From contig JALVDQ010000370.1 of assembly GCA_027008885.1 (NCBI GenBank), forward strand, positions 1 to 8,242: 8,242 nucleotides of DNA. Direction: 5' to 3'. The translations under genes were made by a program, and so were the position numbers. This DNA comes from Thiotrichaceae bacterium. GTDB lineage: Bacteria; Pseudomonadota; Gammaproteobacteria; Thiotrichales; Thiotrichaceae. Shown here in pieces: positions 1 through 6,927 of this stretch; the stretch's first letter is position 1, and each line of letters opens with the position of its first letter. The notes under the pieces are model-generated. The model was not told the DNA's origin, made no database searches, and worked only from the letters and a program-made list of their open reading frames with translations.

Positions 1-36
1 TAATCAAACTCATGCCAAGACTGGCAAGCCTGCAAT

Positions 37-65
37 AAAATATGTAAAAAACAGGGGGGATGGGT
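37..65 (+). repeat. Repeat A, copy 1 (A-rich/G-run dispersed repeat)
   Basis: First of four copies in the window of a 28-31 bp unit: an A/T half AAAATATRTAAAAAACA, then a run of G, then ATGGGT. This copy has six G. It is followed by GAGGACAG, which also follows copy 3, so the conserved unit may extend to the right. All four copies have the same orientation. I do not recognise a named family. Confidence 0.85.
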
Positions 66-79
66 GGCAGAGGACAGCT

Positions 80-108
80 GTAGAGTCGGTGAAGTTTACG
101 CAACCGAC
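80..108 (+). repeat. REP-like hairpin, family Y, left member
   Basis: GTAG (80-83) precedes an imperfect palindrome, GTCGGT (85-90) with ACCGAC (103-108). A GTAG tetranucleotide 5' of a short hairpin is the known layout of REP sequences mobilised by RAYT (Y1-type) transposases. A second member faces it at 126-156, giving an inverted pair like a BIME or REPIN. No RAYT gene is in the window. Confidence 0.6.
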
Positions 109-125
109 CAGATTTGAACCTTGAT

Positions 126-156
126 GGTCGGTTTCGCAAAGCTACACCGACCCTAC
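126..156 (-). repeat. REP-like hairpin, family Y, inverted right member
   Basis: On the minus strand GTAG (156-153) is followed by GGTCGGT (152-146), an AT-containing loop and ACCGACC (132-126), a perfect 7-bp stem. It is the mirror partner of the hairpin at 80-108. The two can also pair with each other: 102-110 with 125-133 over 9 bp, and 85-91 with 145-151 over 7 bp, so the whole 80-156 block can fold as one long hairpin. Confidence 0.6.
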
Positions 157-174
157 CATACTGTTTGAATGCCA

Positions 175-202
175 AAAATATGTAAAAATGGGGGGGATGG
201 GT
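175..202 (+). repeat. Repeat A, copy 2
   Basis: Second copy of the A-rich/G-run repeat, with seven G and the shorter A half AAAATATGTAAAAA. It is preceded by CTGTTTGAATGCC, which resembles the sequence before copy 3 (CTGTTTAAATAC), so the repeat unit may extend to the left. It ends about 70 bases before the lipoprotein gene, at the edge of that gene's likely promoter region. Confidence 0.85.
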
Positions 203-255
203 ATGTACAGTATTATCGCTTATAAAGGTATATACAAAGTCTGTTTAGAGACAGT

Positions 256-261
256 AAAGGA
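256..261 (+). promoter_or_regulatory. Ribosome binding site of the lipoprotein gene
   Basis: AAAGGA, nine bases before ATG 271. It supports that start over the in-frame ATG at 289, which has no better site. Confidence 0.6.
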
Positions 262-270
262 TTAGTCATA

Positions 271-903
271 ATGATACATAAATATAGAATGCTGCTACTG
301 GCAAATTTATTGTTTATTAGTGCTTGCACGATGGGGGCAGGTCATGTACCCGTAGGAATGGAGGTTCTGGCTCCTGTTGTAGCAGTTTCAAATACTCTGT
401 CTAAATCTGCTTATAAGCGTAAAATTAATCAAATCAAGCGTTATCTTGGTAGTCATTACGAAGTTTTAAAGAGAGAAACCTATCAAGGTAATGGTGTTCA
501 TCTTGAACACTTGATCATGCTTGTTGAAAAAGATGAAACTAAAATACCTCTGTTTAAAAATAAACTGCAACAAGAGTACAGTTCACTGTTTGGTAATAGC
601 CGTGATATCAGTATGCGAATCAGCTTTATCGCTGCGCAATTATTACCTGGAAATCAAAGGCGATATATTCTTCCTTATCAAGTAAGGATAAACTTGCTGG
701 CTGATATTGACGCAAACTATGATGCCTTTAGAATCGCTGTTAAAAACAGGGATACAAGACGTTTGAGGCGTACTGCTGATATATTGTCAGTTTCTCCAGC
801 TAATAGAGAGCAATTTTATAATCAGCTTTCTGCTCAATATGATTCTATATTCCTGGAATCAGTAGCAGTCAGAATCTATCGAATTTTACAAACAAAATTA
901 TAG
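271..903 (+). CDS. Putative lipoprotein of unknown function
   Basis: The 210-residue product starts with a short basic segment and a hydrophobic stretch, followed by a lipobox (I16-S17-A18-C19). This predicts cleavage by signal peptidase II and lipidation of Cys19. The residue after the cysteine is Thr, not Asp, so under the usual sorting rule the protein would go to the outer membrane. The mature part is mixed alpha/beta in appearance and rich in Lys, Arg and Tyr, with a basic stretch near 159-167. I see no catalytic motif and do not recognise a domain family. Cys19 is the only cysteine. The AAAGGA site fixes the start. The EF-hand gene begins 127 bases downstream on the same strand, so the two could be co-transcribed, although the gap leaves room for a separate promoter. 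Lipoprotein nature is well supported; function is unknown. Confidence 0.85.
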   Translation: MIHKYRMLLLANLLFISACTMGAGHVPVGMEVLAPVVAVSNTLSKSAYKRKINQIKRYLGSHYEVLKRETYQGNGVHLEHLIMLVEKDETKIPLFKNKLQQEYSSLFGNSRDISMRISFIAAQLLPGNQRRYILPYQVRINLLADIDANYDAFRIAVKNRDTRRLRRTADILSVSPANREQFYNQLSAQYDSIFLESVAVRIYRILQTKL

Positions 904-939
904 CTCGGCTTGTTGTACTCTTCACGGTCAAAAATCCCC

Positions 940-970
940 TTGTAAAATTCTTACCCGCGAAGAATATAGT
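940..970 (+). promoter_or_regulatory. Candidate promoter of the EF-hand gene
   Basis: TTGTAA (940-945) could be a -35 and TATAGT (965-970) a -10 box, with a long spacer of 19 bases. The match is modest and the region is AT-rich, so chance is possible. A TTGACT at 995-1000 is too close to the start codon to be useful. Confidence 0.25.
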
Positions 971-1020
971 AATATGAACTTTAATGTTTTTAAATTGACT
1001 ATATATATACCAATAAATAT

Positions 1021-1026
1021 AGGGGG
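1021..1026 (+). promoter_or_regulatory. Ribosome binding site deciding the EF-hand start
   Basis: AGGGGG, four bases before ATG 1031. The upstream in-frame ATG at 974 has no such site and would bury the signal peptide behind 19 extra residues. Confidence 0.65.
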
Positions 1027-1030
1027 TACT

Positions 1031-2143
1031 ATGAATAAACGTATTTTTACTTTGAGGCATTATCCTTTTGCCGTTGTTTTATTATCATCTTTGCTTATGA
1101 GCTCTTCACTTTTTGCTGATCAAAATCAAAATCAAAATGAAAATGAAAAGGCAAGCAAGGCTGATGCTGCTATTGCTACACAGGTAGAGCGCATTCCACC
1201 ACCTGTCCCGGTAAGACTGGGAAAAATGTATGACAATAGTTTTAAAAGTGTAGATTTAAACAAAGATGGAAAAATATCTTTTGATGAAAATCAGGAATTT
1301 AAAAAACAAAAAAAACTGGCAAGGGCAAAAAAAGAAACTGAGAGACTCATAAAAGGTTGCGACAAGAATCAGGATGGCATGATTACATTGAATGAATTAC
1401 CCTCGGAAGATCAAATGCAAGTTCAACTTAGTGAGCTTAGTGAGATTGATCCCACTGAAACTAAAGATTTAAGTGAAATATTGAGTTCTCGCTGTATGTT
1501 TCCCAAAGAAATTCTTGAAATAATGGATTTTAATGAAGATGGAGTACTTTCAGCTGAAGAATTGTTACAAGGCGTATCTTCAGAAAGAGCACCTAATAAG
1601 AAAATTGAAAAAAAGATGGAGAAAAAAAGGTTATCGCGTGAAGCAAAACGTCGCAAAAAGGAGTTTGCTAAATGTGATACAAATTCTGATGAAATCCTGA
1701 CCTTGAGAGAAGCGTTTTCAATGCGCTGTAGTCTGCGTTTATACACGGAGCAATTCGATGCTTATGACACCAATAACGATGGCATCCTCACCATTGATGA
1801 GGTGGCAAAAGTTGTAAAACCAGTCGAGTTTGAGCCTCCTGAGGACCCTGAGTATATAAAACGCAGAAAAAATATGCCTCCTTTAGCCCGTCTGCAAGCA
1901 GCCATGTATGAATGTGATAAAGACGAAGATGGACGTTTAAGCAAAAGTGAAACAGTCGGTGCCAGATGCGAACAGGATCTGGTTTTTTTTGATAAGGTTG
2001 ATCATAACCTTGATGGCTATATAAGCAATGAAGAAATTGAGCGAATCAGAAGCAAAAAAGAATTTGATCGAATGGATAAAAATAAGGATGGTTTTTTAGA
2101 TGCAAAAGAATATAAAAGCCAGAGAATTTATCGTTATGAGTGA
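1031..2143 (+). CDS. Exported calcium-binding protein with eight EF-hand loops
   Basis: 370 residues from ATG 1031. Residues 1-29 form a classical signal peptide (basic start, hydrophobic core, SLFA-D end), so the protein should be periplasmic or secreted. A polar QN/EN linker (31-39) follows. Eight 12-residue EF-hand loops are visible at 75-86, 111-122, 166-177, 216-227, 246-257, 296-307, 324-335 and 349-360. Seven have the canonical D-x-[DN]-x-D-G pattern with Glu at position 12. Loop 4 (DTNSDEILTLRE) has Glu instead of the position-6 Gly and may bind Ca2+ poorly. Six cysteines are regular: C110, C215 and C295 each directly precede a loop, and C155, C233 and C313 each sit in an 'RC' 11-13 residues before the next loop. 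I infer disulfide-stabilised EF-hand pairs. Highly basic linkers (91-101, 190-211) separate the pairs. Ca2+ binding follows from the family; the physiological role is unknown. The gene is AT-rich like its upstream lipoprotein neighbour. Confidence 0.92.
   Translation: MNKRIFTLRHYPFAVVLLSSLLMSSSLFADQNQNQNENEKASKADAAIATQVERIPPPVPVRLGKMYDNSFKSVDLNKDGKISFDENQEFKKQKKLARAKKETERLIKGCDKNQDGMITLNELPSEDQMQVQLSELSEIDPTETKDLSEILSSRCMFPKEILEIMDFNEDGVLSAEELLQGVSSERAPNKKIEKKMEKKRLSREAKRRKKEFAKCDTNSDEILTLREAFSMRCSLRLYTEQFDAYDTNNDGILTIDEVAKVVKPVEFEPPEDPEYIKRRKNMPPLARLQAAMYECDKDEDGRLSKSETVGARCEQDLVFFDKVDHNLDGYISNEEIERIRSKKEFDRMDKNKDGFLDAKEYKSQRIYRYE
1121..1150 (+). repeat. Coding hexanucleotide tandem repeat
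   Basis: Three exact CAAAAT units, then GAAAAT and GAAAAG, directly after the signal peptide of the EF-hand protein. They encode the QN-QN-QN-EN-EK linker. The 6-bp period keeps the frame, so slippage would change linker length only. Confidence 0.7.
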
Positions 2144-2213
2144 TTAGATCATTTGGTGGCGTTCTGGTGAAAGATAACTGGTTTTGGATGTTGTTGCCTG
2201 CCACGCAAGTACC

Positions 2214-2245
2214 GTAGCCCGTATGCAGCCCTGCGGAATACGGGG
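2214..2245 (+). repeat. REP-like hairpin, family X, copy 1
   Basis: GTAG (2214-2217) is followed by a two-part stem: CCCGTAT (2218-2224) with ATACGGG (2238-2244) and GCAG (2225-2228) with CTGC (2231-2234), plus a GGA bulge. The layout is that of RAYT-linked REP sequences. A second copy is at 7713-7744. Confidence 0.7.
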
Positions 2246-2264
2246 AATATGTGCAACATATTCC
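2244..2264. repeat. Perfect 9-bp stem-loop fused to REP copy 1
   Basis: GGAATATGT (2244-2252), loop GCA, ACATATTCC (2256-2264). It overlaps the last base pairs of the REP hairpin and is absent from the second REP copy. No T-run follows, so it is not a typical intrinsic terminator. Confidence 0.6.
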
Positions 2265-2310
2265 AAATGAGCAATCAATAGCGCGTTACCGTGAGAAGAC
2301 AATTTCCTCT

Positions 2311-2338
2311 GTTTAGCAGCGTATAAACCGTTTTTTTT
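2311..2338 (+). terminator. Weak candidate terminator
   Basis: GTTTA (2311-2315) can pair with TAAAC (2324-2328), and eight T follow at 2331-2338. The stem is only 5 bp and AT-rich, so the hairpin is weak. It could end transcripts from the EF-hand gene, whose stop lies about 170 bases upstream, before the ATPase gene. Confidence 0.25.
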
Positions 2339-2413
2339 GTTATTATTGCGACTTATACTTCTTAATATCTTGTAGTTATTGTATTATATGTTTCTTTCTT
2401 ATTATAAAGAAAC

Positions 2414-2419
2414 AGGAAG
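2414..2419 (+). promoter_or_regulatory. Ribosome binding site deciding the ATPase start
   Basis: AGGAAG, four bases before ATG 2424. It supports this start over the in-frame ATGs at 2379 and 2388, which would add 15 or 12 residues with no recognisable role. Confidence 0.65.
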
Positions 2420-2423
2420 TATA

Positions 2424-3710
2424 ATGGATAATATACTGTTTGAACAAAACCCGCATTGGCGTAATCTCTCCATTCCTTCCGTAAAAAGAGAGAGTCTAAA
2501 GCAACTTATCGACTATTTACCGCTTAGGCAAATTATCACCATCAGCGGGATTCGTCGCTGCGGGAAAAGTACCCTGGCGAGACAAGCTATTGATCATCTT
2601 ATAGAAAGTGGTGTAAGTGCGAATAACATTTTATTTGTAAATCTGGAACAACCCTTTTTTCTGGAATACCGGCATGATGCCAACTACCTCAATACGCTTT
2701 TTGAGACCTATCTGAAATTGATGAATCCGCAAGGCAGGATCTATATCATATTTGATGAGATACAGTTTTTTGAAAACTGGCAGGTCTATGTCAAAAGCAA
2801 GTACGAAACAAAAGACGAGAAGCTTGATCTCAAGTTTATTATTACGGGTTCCAATTCATCCATGCTGTCCAATGACATGCATACACTTTTGAGTGGACGC
2901 AGCCTTAATATTCATTTGCAAACTTTTTCTTTTACCGAGTTTTTGAATTACAAGGGTATCCACTATGCCACTAAACTTGAACGCCTGGAAAACCGTATTG
3001 AGATTGCAAGAGCAAAAGATGAATACTTGCAGTGGGGCGGCTTTTATGAGGTTTTCAATGTCGATAGTTTCAGGAATACAGAGACTGAACAGATTAAAAA
3101 AGATATTCTGGTCAGCTATGCCAAAAACATTATCTATCAGGACATAGTGCCGAGATACTCGATTCGCAATAGCGAAATCCTCGAACGACTTTTTTTCTAT
3201 CTATTGTCACATACAGGAGCTGTTCTTAACTACACAACCCTGTCACAAATTTTTGGCGTTAGTGACAAAAGTATCAAGGAATACCTGAATTATTTTGAGG
3301 ATGTTTTTTTGTTACAGCGTATTGATAAATTCCATAACAAGCCGAAAGAGCGCACCAAGTCCCCCAAAAAAATCTATGCACAGGATAACGGTTTTCTGCA
3401 AATTGCTCCCAGGCATTCAAAAAATCTCGGTGCATCTCTGGAAAATTTTGTATTTACTGCGTTGTACCAAAATAACCCACATTTAAGTTACCTGAAAGAC
3501 ACTTACGAAATTGATTTTTATAGCAAGGGAGACTACTACCAGGTTGCCTATGATATTAGTGATCAGAAAACCTTGAAGCGAGAGCTTAATGCTTTCAGGC
3601 ATTTCAGGATAACTGATTATGACAAGTGTAAATTGATTACCTATGATCAAAATGACAAAAGTAGCGAGATTGAGATTATGAGCGTAGAACAGTTTATTTT
3701 TAATGCATAA
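2424..3710 (+). CDS. AAA_14-type ATPase with DUF4143 C-terminal domain
   Basis: 428 residues from ATG 2424. The N-terminal ATPase part shows a Walker A (GIRRCGKST, 42-50) of the G-x-R-R-x-GK[ST] type, a Walker B (IYIIFDE, 106-112), a sensor-like TGSN (141-144) and the LSGR motif (156-159) before FSFTEF, all typical of AAA_14 proteins. A winged-helix-like segment lies at about 263-300. The C-terminal part has KIYAQDNGF (316-324), GASLENFVF (336-344) and EIDF (362-365) followed by YYQVAYDIS, as in DUF4143, a region related to PD-(D/E)xK nuclease folds. The Lys of an active nuclease is not evident at the QVAYD strand, so nuclease activity is doubtful. Length is normal for the family. The proteins are common as isolated accessory genes, and cellular role and substrate are poorly defined. 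The gene stands alone, AT-rich, 28 bases from the convergent valS end. Family assignment is firm; function is open. Confidence 0.9.
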   Translation: MDNILFEQNPHWRNLSIPSVKRESLKQLIDYLPLRQIITISGIRRCGKSTLARQAIDHLIESGVSANNILFVNLEQPFFLEYRHDANYLNTLFETYLKLMNPQGRIYIIFDEIQFFENWQVYVKSKYETKDEKLDLKFIITGSNSSMLSNDMHTLLSGRSLNIHLQTFSFTEFLNYKGIHYATKLERLENRIEIARAKDEYLQWGGFYEVFNVDSFRNTETEQIKKDILVSYAKNIIYQDIVPRYSIRNSEILERLFFYLLSHTGAVLNYTTLSQIFGVSDKSIKEYLNYFEDVFLLQRIDKFHNKPKERTKSPKKIYAQDNGFLQIAPRHSKNLGASLENFVFTALYQNNPHLSYLKDTYEIDFYSKGDYYQVAYDISDQKTLKRELNAFRHFRITDYDKCKLITYDQNDKSSEIEIMSVEQFIFNA

Positions 3711-3738
3711 AGTAATCCTTTTATTTCCAGACAGGTAC

Positions 3739-6528
3739 TTACATTGCCTTGATTTTCTGCAATTGCTGTTGCAGCTGTTGCAGGGCGGCGCTTTGTTCTT
3801 CTGCCTGCTTGCGTACCTGGTTGACGACGTTTTCGGGGGCTTTTTCAGTAAAGTTGGGATTACTCAAACGTCCTTGCAGCCCTGCGAGGGCTTTCTGAAT
3901 TTTCTCGATTTCCTTGTTTAGACGTGCTGTTTCTGCCTCCTTGTCGATCAGTCCGGCGAGCGGGATTAAAATATTCATTTCACCACATAGCGCAGTGGCA
4001 GATTCTGGTGCTTCTGCATCACTGTCAAGCCATTCAGCGGATTCAATTTTAGCCAGTGAGTTGATAAAGATGGCGTTGTTTTGAAACCGTTGCTGATCCG
4101 TTTCTGTCCAGTTTTGCAGTAAAATTGGCAAGGGCTTGCTGGGCGGGATGTCCATTTCAGCACGAATTTTGCGGATGCCGACAATAAAGGTTTTAACCCA
4201 TTCCAGTTCATTAGTCGCAGCTTCGTCAATCTGTGCGGTGTCAGCCACAGGATAGCTCTGTAACATAATGCTATCACCTGTTTTTCCAGCCAGTGGCTTG
4301 ATGCTTTGCCAGATTTCTTCTGTAATAAAAGGCATGATGGGGTGCAATAGACGCAATAGTGTTTCAAAAACTCTCACCAGGGTACGCCGTGTGCCGCGTT
4401 TGGTGGCAGCAGAATTATCATCTGCAAATAAAACCGGCTTGGAAAGTTCCAGATACCAGTCACAATACTCACCCCAGGTGAACTCATAGAGTGCTTTTGC
4501 TGCCAGGTCAAAGCGGTATTTTTTAAAGTGTTCAGTGACTTCAGCGGTGACTTTTTGCAGTTGTGACTGTATCCAGCGATCGGCAAGGGATAATTCAATC
4601 TCGGCGGATTGATCCAGACCGACGTCCTTGTCTTCTGTTTGCATCAGTACATAACGTGCCGCATTCCAGATTTTATTACAGAAATTGCGGTTGCCTTCGA
4701 TGCGATGCAGATCAAAGCGCACATCGCGTCCGGTTGATGCCTGTGCCGCAAAGGTAAAGCGCAGGGCGTCGGTTCCATAGGCAGGAATACCGTCAGGGAA
4801 CTGTTTTCTGGTTGCCTTGGCTATTTTCTCGGCAAGATGCGGTTGCATCATATTGCCAGTACGCTTGCTGAGCAGGTCATCCAGCGAGATGCCGTCAATC
4901 ACATCCAGCGGGTCAATCACATTGCCTTTTGATTTGGACATTTTCTGCCCTTCACTGTCACGCACCAGACCATGAATATAGACTTCCCTGAAGGGCACTT
5001 CGCCATCCATAAACTTCAGCCCGAACATAATCATGCGGGCAACCCAGAAAAAGATAATATCAAAGCCGGTGACCAGTACACTGGTGGGATACCAGGTATC
5101 CAGTGCCTCTGTCTGTTGTGGCCAGCCAAGTGTTGAAAAAGGCCACAAGGCAGAAGAGAACCAGGTATCCAGTACGTCTTCGTCCTGCCTTAGCGGTGTT
5201 TCACCCAGCTGGTATTTCTCACGCACGGCAGCTTCATTTTTGCCCACATAAATATTGTCATTTTCATCGTACCAGGCGGGGATTCGATGCCCCCACCAAA
5301 GTTGACGCGAGATGCACCAGTCCTGAATATCGCGCATCCAGCTATAATATATATTCTTGTAATTATCCGGCACAAACTTGATGCGCCCGCTTTCAACCGC
5401 TTCAATCGCGGGCTTTGCGAGCGCCTCAATACTGACATACCACTGATCTGTGAGGTAAGGCTCAACAATTGTGCCAGAGCGGTCACCACGTGGCACCATG
5501 AGTGTGTGATCTTCAATTTTATCCAGCAGCCCCAGTGCCTCCAGGTCGGCAACAATTGCCTTGCGCGCATCAGCCCGATCCATGCCCTGGTATTTTTCAG
5601 GCGCATTGTTGTTTATGGCAGCGTCAATGGTAAAAATATTAATCATTTCCAGCTTGTGACGCTGACCCACTTCATAGTCATTGAAGTCGTGCGCGGGGGT
5701 GATCTTGACGCAACCCGTGCCTTTTTCAGGGTCGGCATGTTCATCACCTACAATCGGAATCAGGCGATTTACCAAAGGTAGCAACACTTTTTTGCCGATC
5801 AGGTGTTGATACCGCTTATCCGTGGGATGAACCGCGACACCCGTATCCCCCAACATGGTTTCAGGGCGCGTTGTAGCAACCACCAGATACTCATCGCTGG
5901 CGTTCCCGTTTTCATCCGCAACCGGATAACGAAAATGCCACATATGGCTTTGTTCTTCTTCGTTCAATACCTCAAGATCAGACAGCGCAGTATGCAGAAT
6001 GGGATCCCAGTTAACCAGGCGCTTGCCGCGATAGATCAGACCTTCATCATAAAGCTGCTCGAATACTTCAGTGACCGCGTCAGACAAGCCCTCATCCATT
6101 GTAAAGCGTTCGCGTGACCAGTCGGTAGAGGCACCCAGGCGACGTAATTGCTGCGTAATCTGTCCACCTGAATGAGCTTTCCAGTCCCATACTTTTTGCA
6201 AAAACTTTTCACGCCCGAGATCGTGGCGATCTTTTCCTTCAGCATTAAGCTGGCGCTCAACCACCATTTGCGTCGCAATACCCGCGTGATCTGTGCCCGG
6301 TTGCCACAGGGTGTTATCGCCCTTCATGCGGTGATAGCGGATCAGGGCATCCATAATCGTATCCTGGAAGGCATGCCCCATGTGCAGTGTGCCAGTCACA
6401 TTCGGTGGCGGAATCATAATGCAGTATGGATCCGCCTGTGGGTCCCCCGATGGCTTGAAATAGCCATTCTCTTCCCAGATTTGATACCAGCGTTGTTCAA
6501 TATTTTTAGGTGCGTATGATTTATCCAT
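3739..6528 (-). CDS. valS: Valyl-tRNA synthetase (ValRS)
   Basis: Class I aminoacyl-tRNA synthetase that charges tRNA-Val in the cytoplasm using ATP. 929 residues from ATG 6528, close to the 951 of E. coli, and the N-terminus [12 protein letters not shown] aligns with E. coli MEKTYNPQDIEQ. The HIGH motif is HMGH (49-52) within [13 protein letters not shown], and the KMSKS loop is at 529-533. The CP1 editing domain that clears Thr-tRNA-Val is shown by [12 protein letters not shown] (219-230). [14 protein letters not shown] (404-417) and [11 protein letters not shown] (454-464) are conserved catalytic-domain segments. The anticodon-binding domain follows (about 640-800), with a C-terminal coiled coil (about 861-929) rich in Glu, Lys and Gln. 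The frame stays open upstream to ATG 6600, adding 24 polar residues that do not fit the family, so I prefer 6528 despite only a weak AAAAGA site. All key residues are present. Base composition is more balanced than in the ATPase gene it converges on. Confidence 0.98.
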   Translation of the reverse strand: MDKSYAPKNIEQRWYQIWEENGYFKPSGDPQADPYCIMIPPPNVTGTLHMGHAFQDTIMDALIRYHRMKGDNTLWQPGTDHAGIATQMVVERQLNAEGKDRHDLGREKFLQKVWDWKAHSGGQITQQLRRLGASTDWSRERFTMDEGLSDAVTEVFEQLYDEGLIYRGKRLVNWDPILHTALSDLEVLNEEEQSHMWHFRYPVADENGNASDEYLVVATTRPETMLGDTGVAVHPTDKRYQHLIGKKVLLPLVNRLIPIVGDEHADPEKGTGCVKITPAHDFNDYEVGQRHKLEMINIFTIDAAINNNAPEKYQGMDRADARKAIVADLEALGLLDKIEDHTLMVPRGDRSGTIVEPYLTDQWYVSIEALAKPAIEAVESGRIKFVPDNYKNIYYSWMRDIQDWCISRQLWWGHRIPAWYDENDNIYVGKNEAAVREKYQLGETPLRQDEDVLDTWFSSALWPFSTLGWPQQTEALDTWYPTSVLVTGFDIIFFWVARMIMFGLKFMDGEVPFREVYIHGLVRDSEGQKMSKSKGNVIDPLDVIDGISLDDLLSKRTGNMMQPHLAEKIAKATRKQFPDGIPAYGTDALRFTFAAQASTGRDVRFDLHRIEGNRNFCNKIWNAARYVLMQTEDKDVGLDQSAEIELSLADRWIQSQLQKVTAEVTEHFKKYRFDLAAKALYEFTWGEYCDWYLELSKPVLFADDNSAATKRGTRRTLVRVFETLLRLLHPIMPFITEEIWQSIKPLAGKTGDSIMLQSYPVADTAQIDEAATNELEWVKTFIVGIRKIRAEMDIPPSKPLPILLQNWTETDQQRFQNNAIFINSLAKIESAEWLDSDAEAPESATALCGEMNILIPLAGLIDKEAETARLNKEIEKIQKALAGLQGRLSNPNFTEKAPENVVNQVRKQAEEQSAALQQLQQQLQKIKAM

Positions 6529-6599
6529 TCTTTTATCTTGAGTTGTTTGTTTAGACTGAGAATCAGTGAGCTTAAGCCTCATGCCACATTTTTGAGTCA

Positions 6600-6647
6600 T
6601 AAGTACCCGCTCAAAATTAATCTAAGAAAATTTTGTTTGGGTACTTA
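6600..6647. repeat. 48-bp TA-flanked palindrome, copy 1 (MITE-like)
   Basis: Same 48-bp unit as at 7956-8003, with four substitutions. The left arm has GCT where the other copy has AAA, so its stem is interrupted. The outer arms TAAGTACCC and GGGTACTTA still match perfectly. TA at both ends resembles the target duplication of IS630/Tc1-mariner-type elements. Its left edge touches the alternative upstream ATG of valS. Confidence 0.75.
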
Positions 6648-6650
6648 GAG

Positions 6651-6672
6651 AGTATAAAAACTGGGGAGTATA
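6651..6672 (-). promoter_or_regulatory. Candidate valS promoter region with two -10 boxes
   Basis: On the minus strand TATACT occurs twice, at 6672-6667 and 6656-6651, each a good -10 match (five of six bases of TATAAT). I find no convincing -35 at 16-18 bases from either. If used, they would put the 48-bp palindrome in the valS leader. Confidence 0.3.
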
Positions 6673-6841
6673 ACGTGATTAGCCTCGTTAGAACCATATC
6701 TACGATAAAAAATTTAGCTTTGGTGCGTATTTGTCTGGCTCAGTAGAATCTAAGGCTGTCTGTACTGGAAATTATCAATAATCTATTCTATAAACTCTAT
6801 TTCACAAGCCTGGTTCAAAATGAAGGGGTGGGTGAAGCCGT

Positions 6842-6884
6842 GTGATATGGGTTAGCCTGAGCCTAACCCGACAAGATCACTTTT
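6842..6884. other. Two-tier stem-loop upstream of the nitroreductase gene
   Basis: GGGTTAG (6849-6855) pairs with CTAACCC (6863-6869) around a 7-base loop, enclosed by GTGAT (6842-6846) and ATCAC (6876-6880). TTTT follows. Read on the plus strand it is terminator-like but no plus-strand gene precedes it. It may be another dispersed palindrome or a leader hairpin of the nitroreductase transcript. Confidence 0.4.
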
Positions 6885-6927
6885 AAGCCCTGCCCCAAAT
6901 GATAGTTTAATTAAGAGTAAACAAATA

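Larger units (their letters stand above)
6529..6927. other. Spacer between divergent valS and nitroreductase genes
   Basis: About 400 bases with no convincing gene. Next to valS it holds the in-frame extension (6529-6600), the 48-bp palindrome (6600-6647) and two TATACT boxes. The middle (6680-6830) is AT-rich and I see nothing definite in it. The right part has a stem-loop at 6842-6880 and the nitroreductase leader. Promoters for both genes must lie here. Confidence 0.6.

Noticed and set aside
99..140. tRNA T-arm-like GGTTCAAATC on the minus strand
   Set aside because: The bases around the loop do not form a 5-bp T-stem and no acceptor or anticodon arm can be found. It is the spacer between the two REP hairpins.
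974..1030. Upstream start of the EF-hand gene at ATG 974
   Set aside because: No Shine-Dalgarno precedes it and it would place 19 residues before a complete signal peptide. ATG 1031 has AGGGGG in front.
1983..1990. Run of eight T inside the EF-hand gene as a frameshift site
   Set aside because: The frame is intact on both sides with EF loops continuing, and no shifted frame gives a useful product.
5190..5781. Long overlapping open frames within valS on both strands
   Set aside because: They are shadows of the ValRS reading frame without recognisable domains or ribosome binding sites.
6529..6700. T-box riboswitch upstream of valS
   Set aside because: No T-box consensus or terminator/antiterminator pair is visible. 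The region's structure is explained by the 48-bp palindrome, and T-box control of valS is not usual in Gammaproteobacteria.
6905..6922. Operator-like symmetric site GTTTA...TAAAC over the nitroreductase ribosome binding site
   Set aside because: Arms of five AT-rich bases with an 8-base gap are expected by chance in this composition and there is no adjacent regulator gene.
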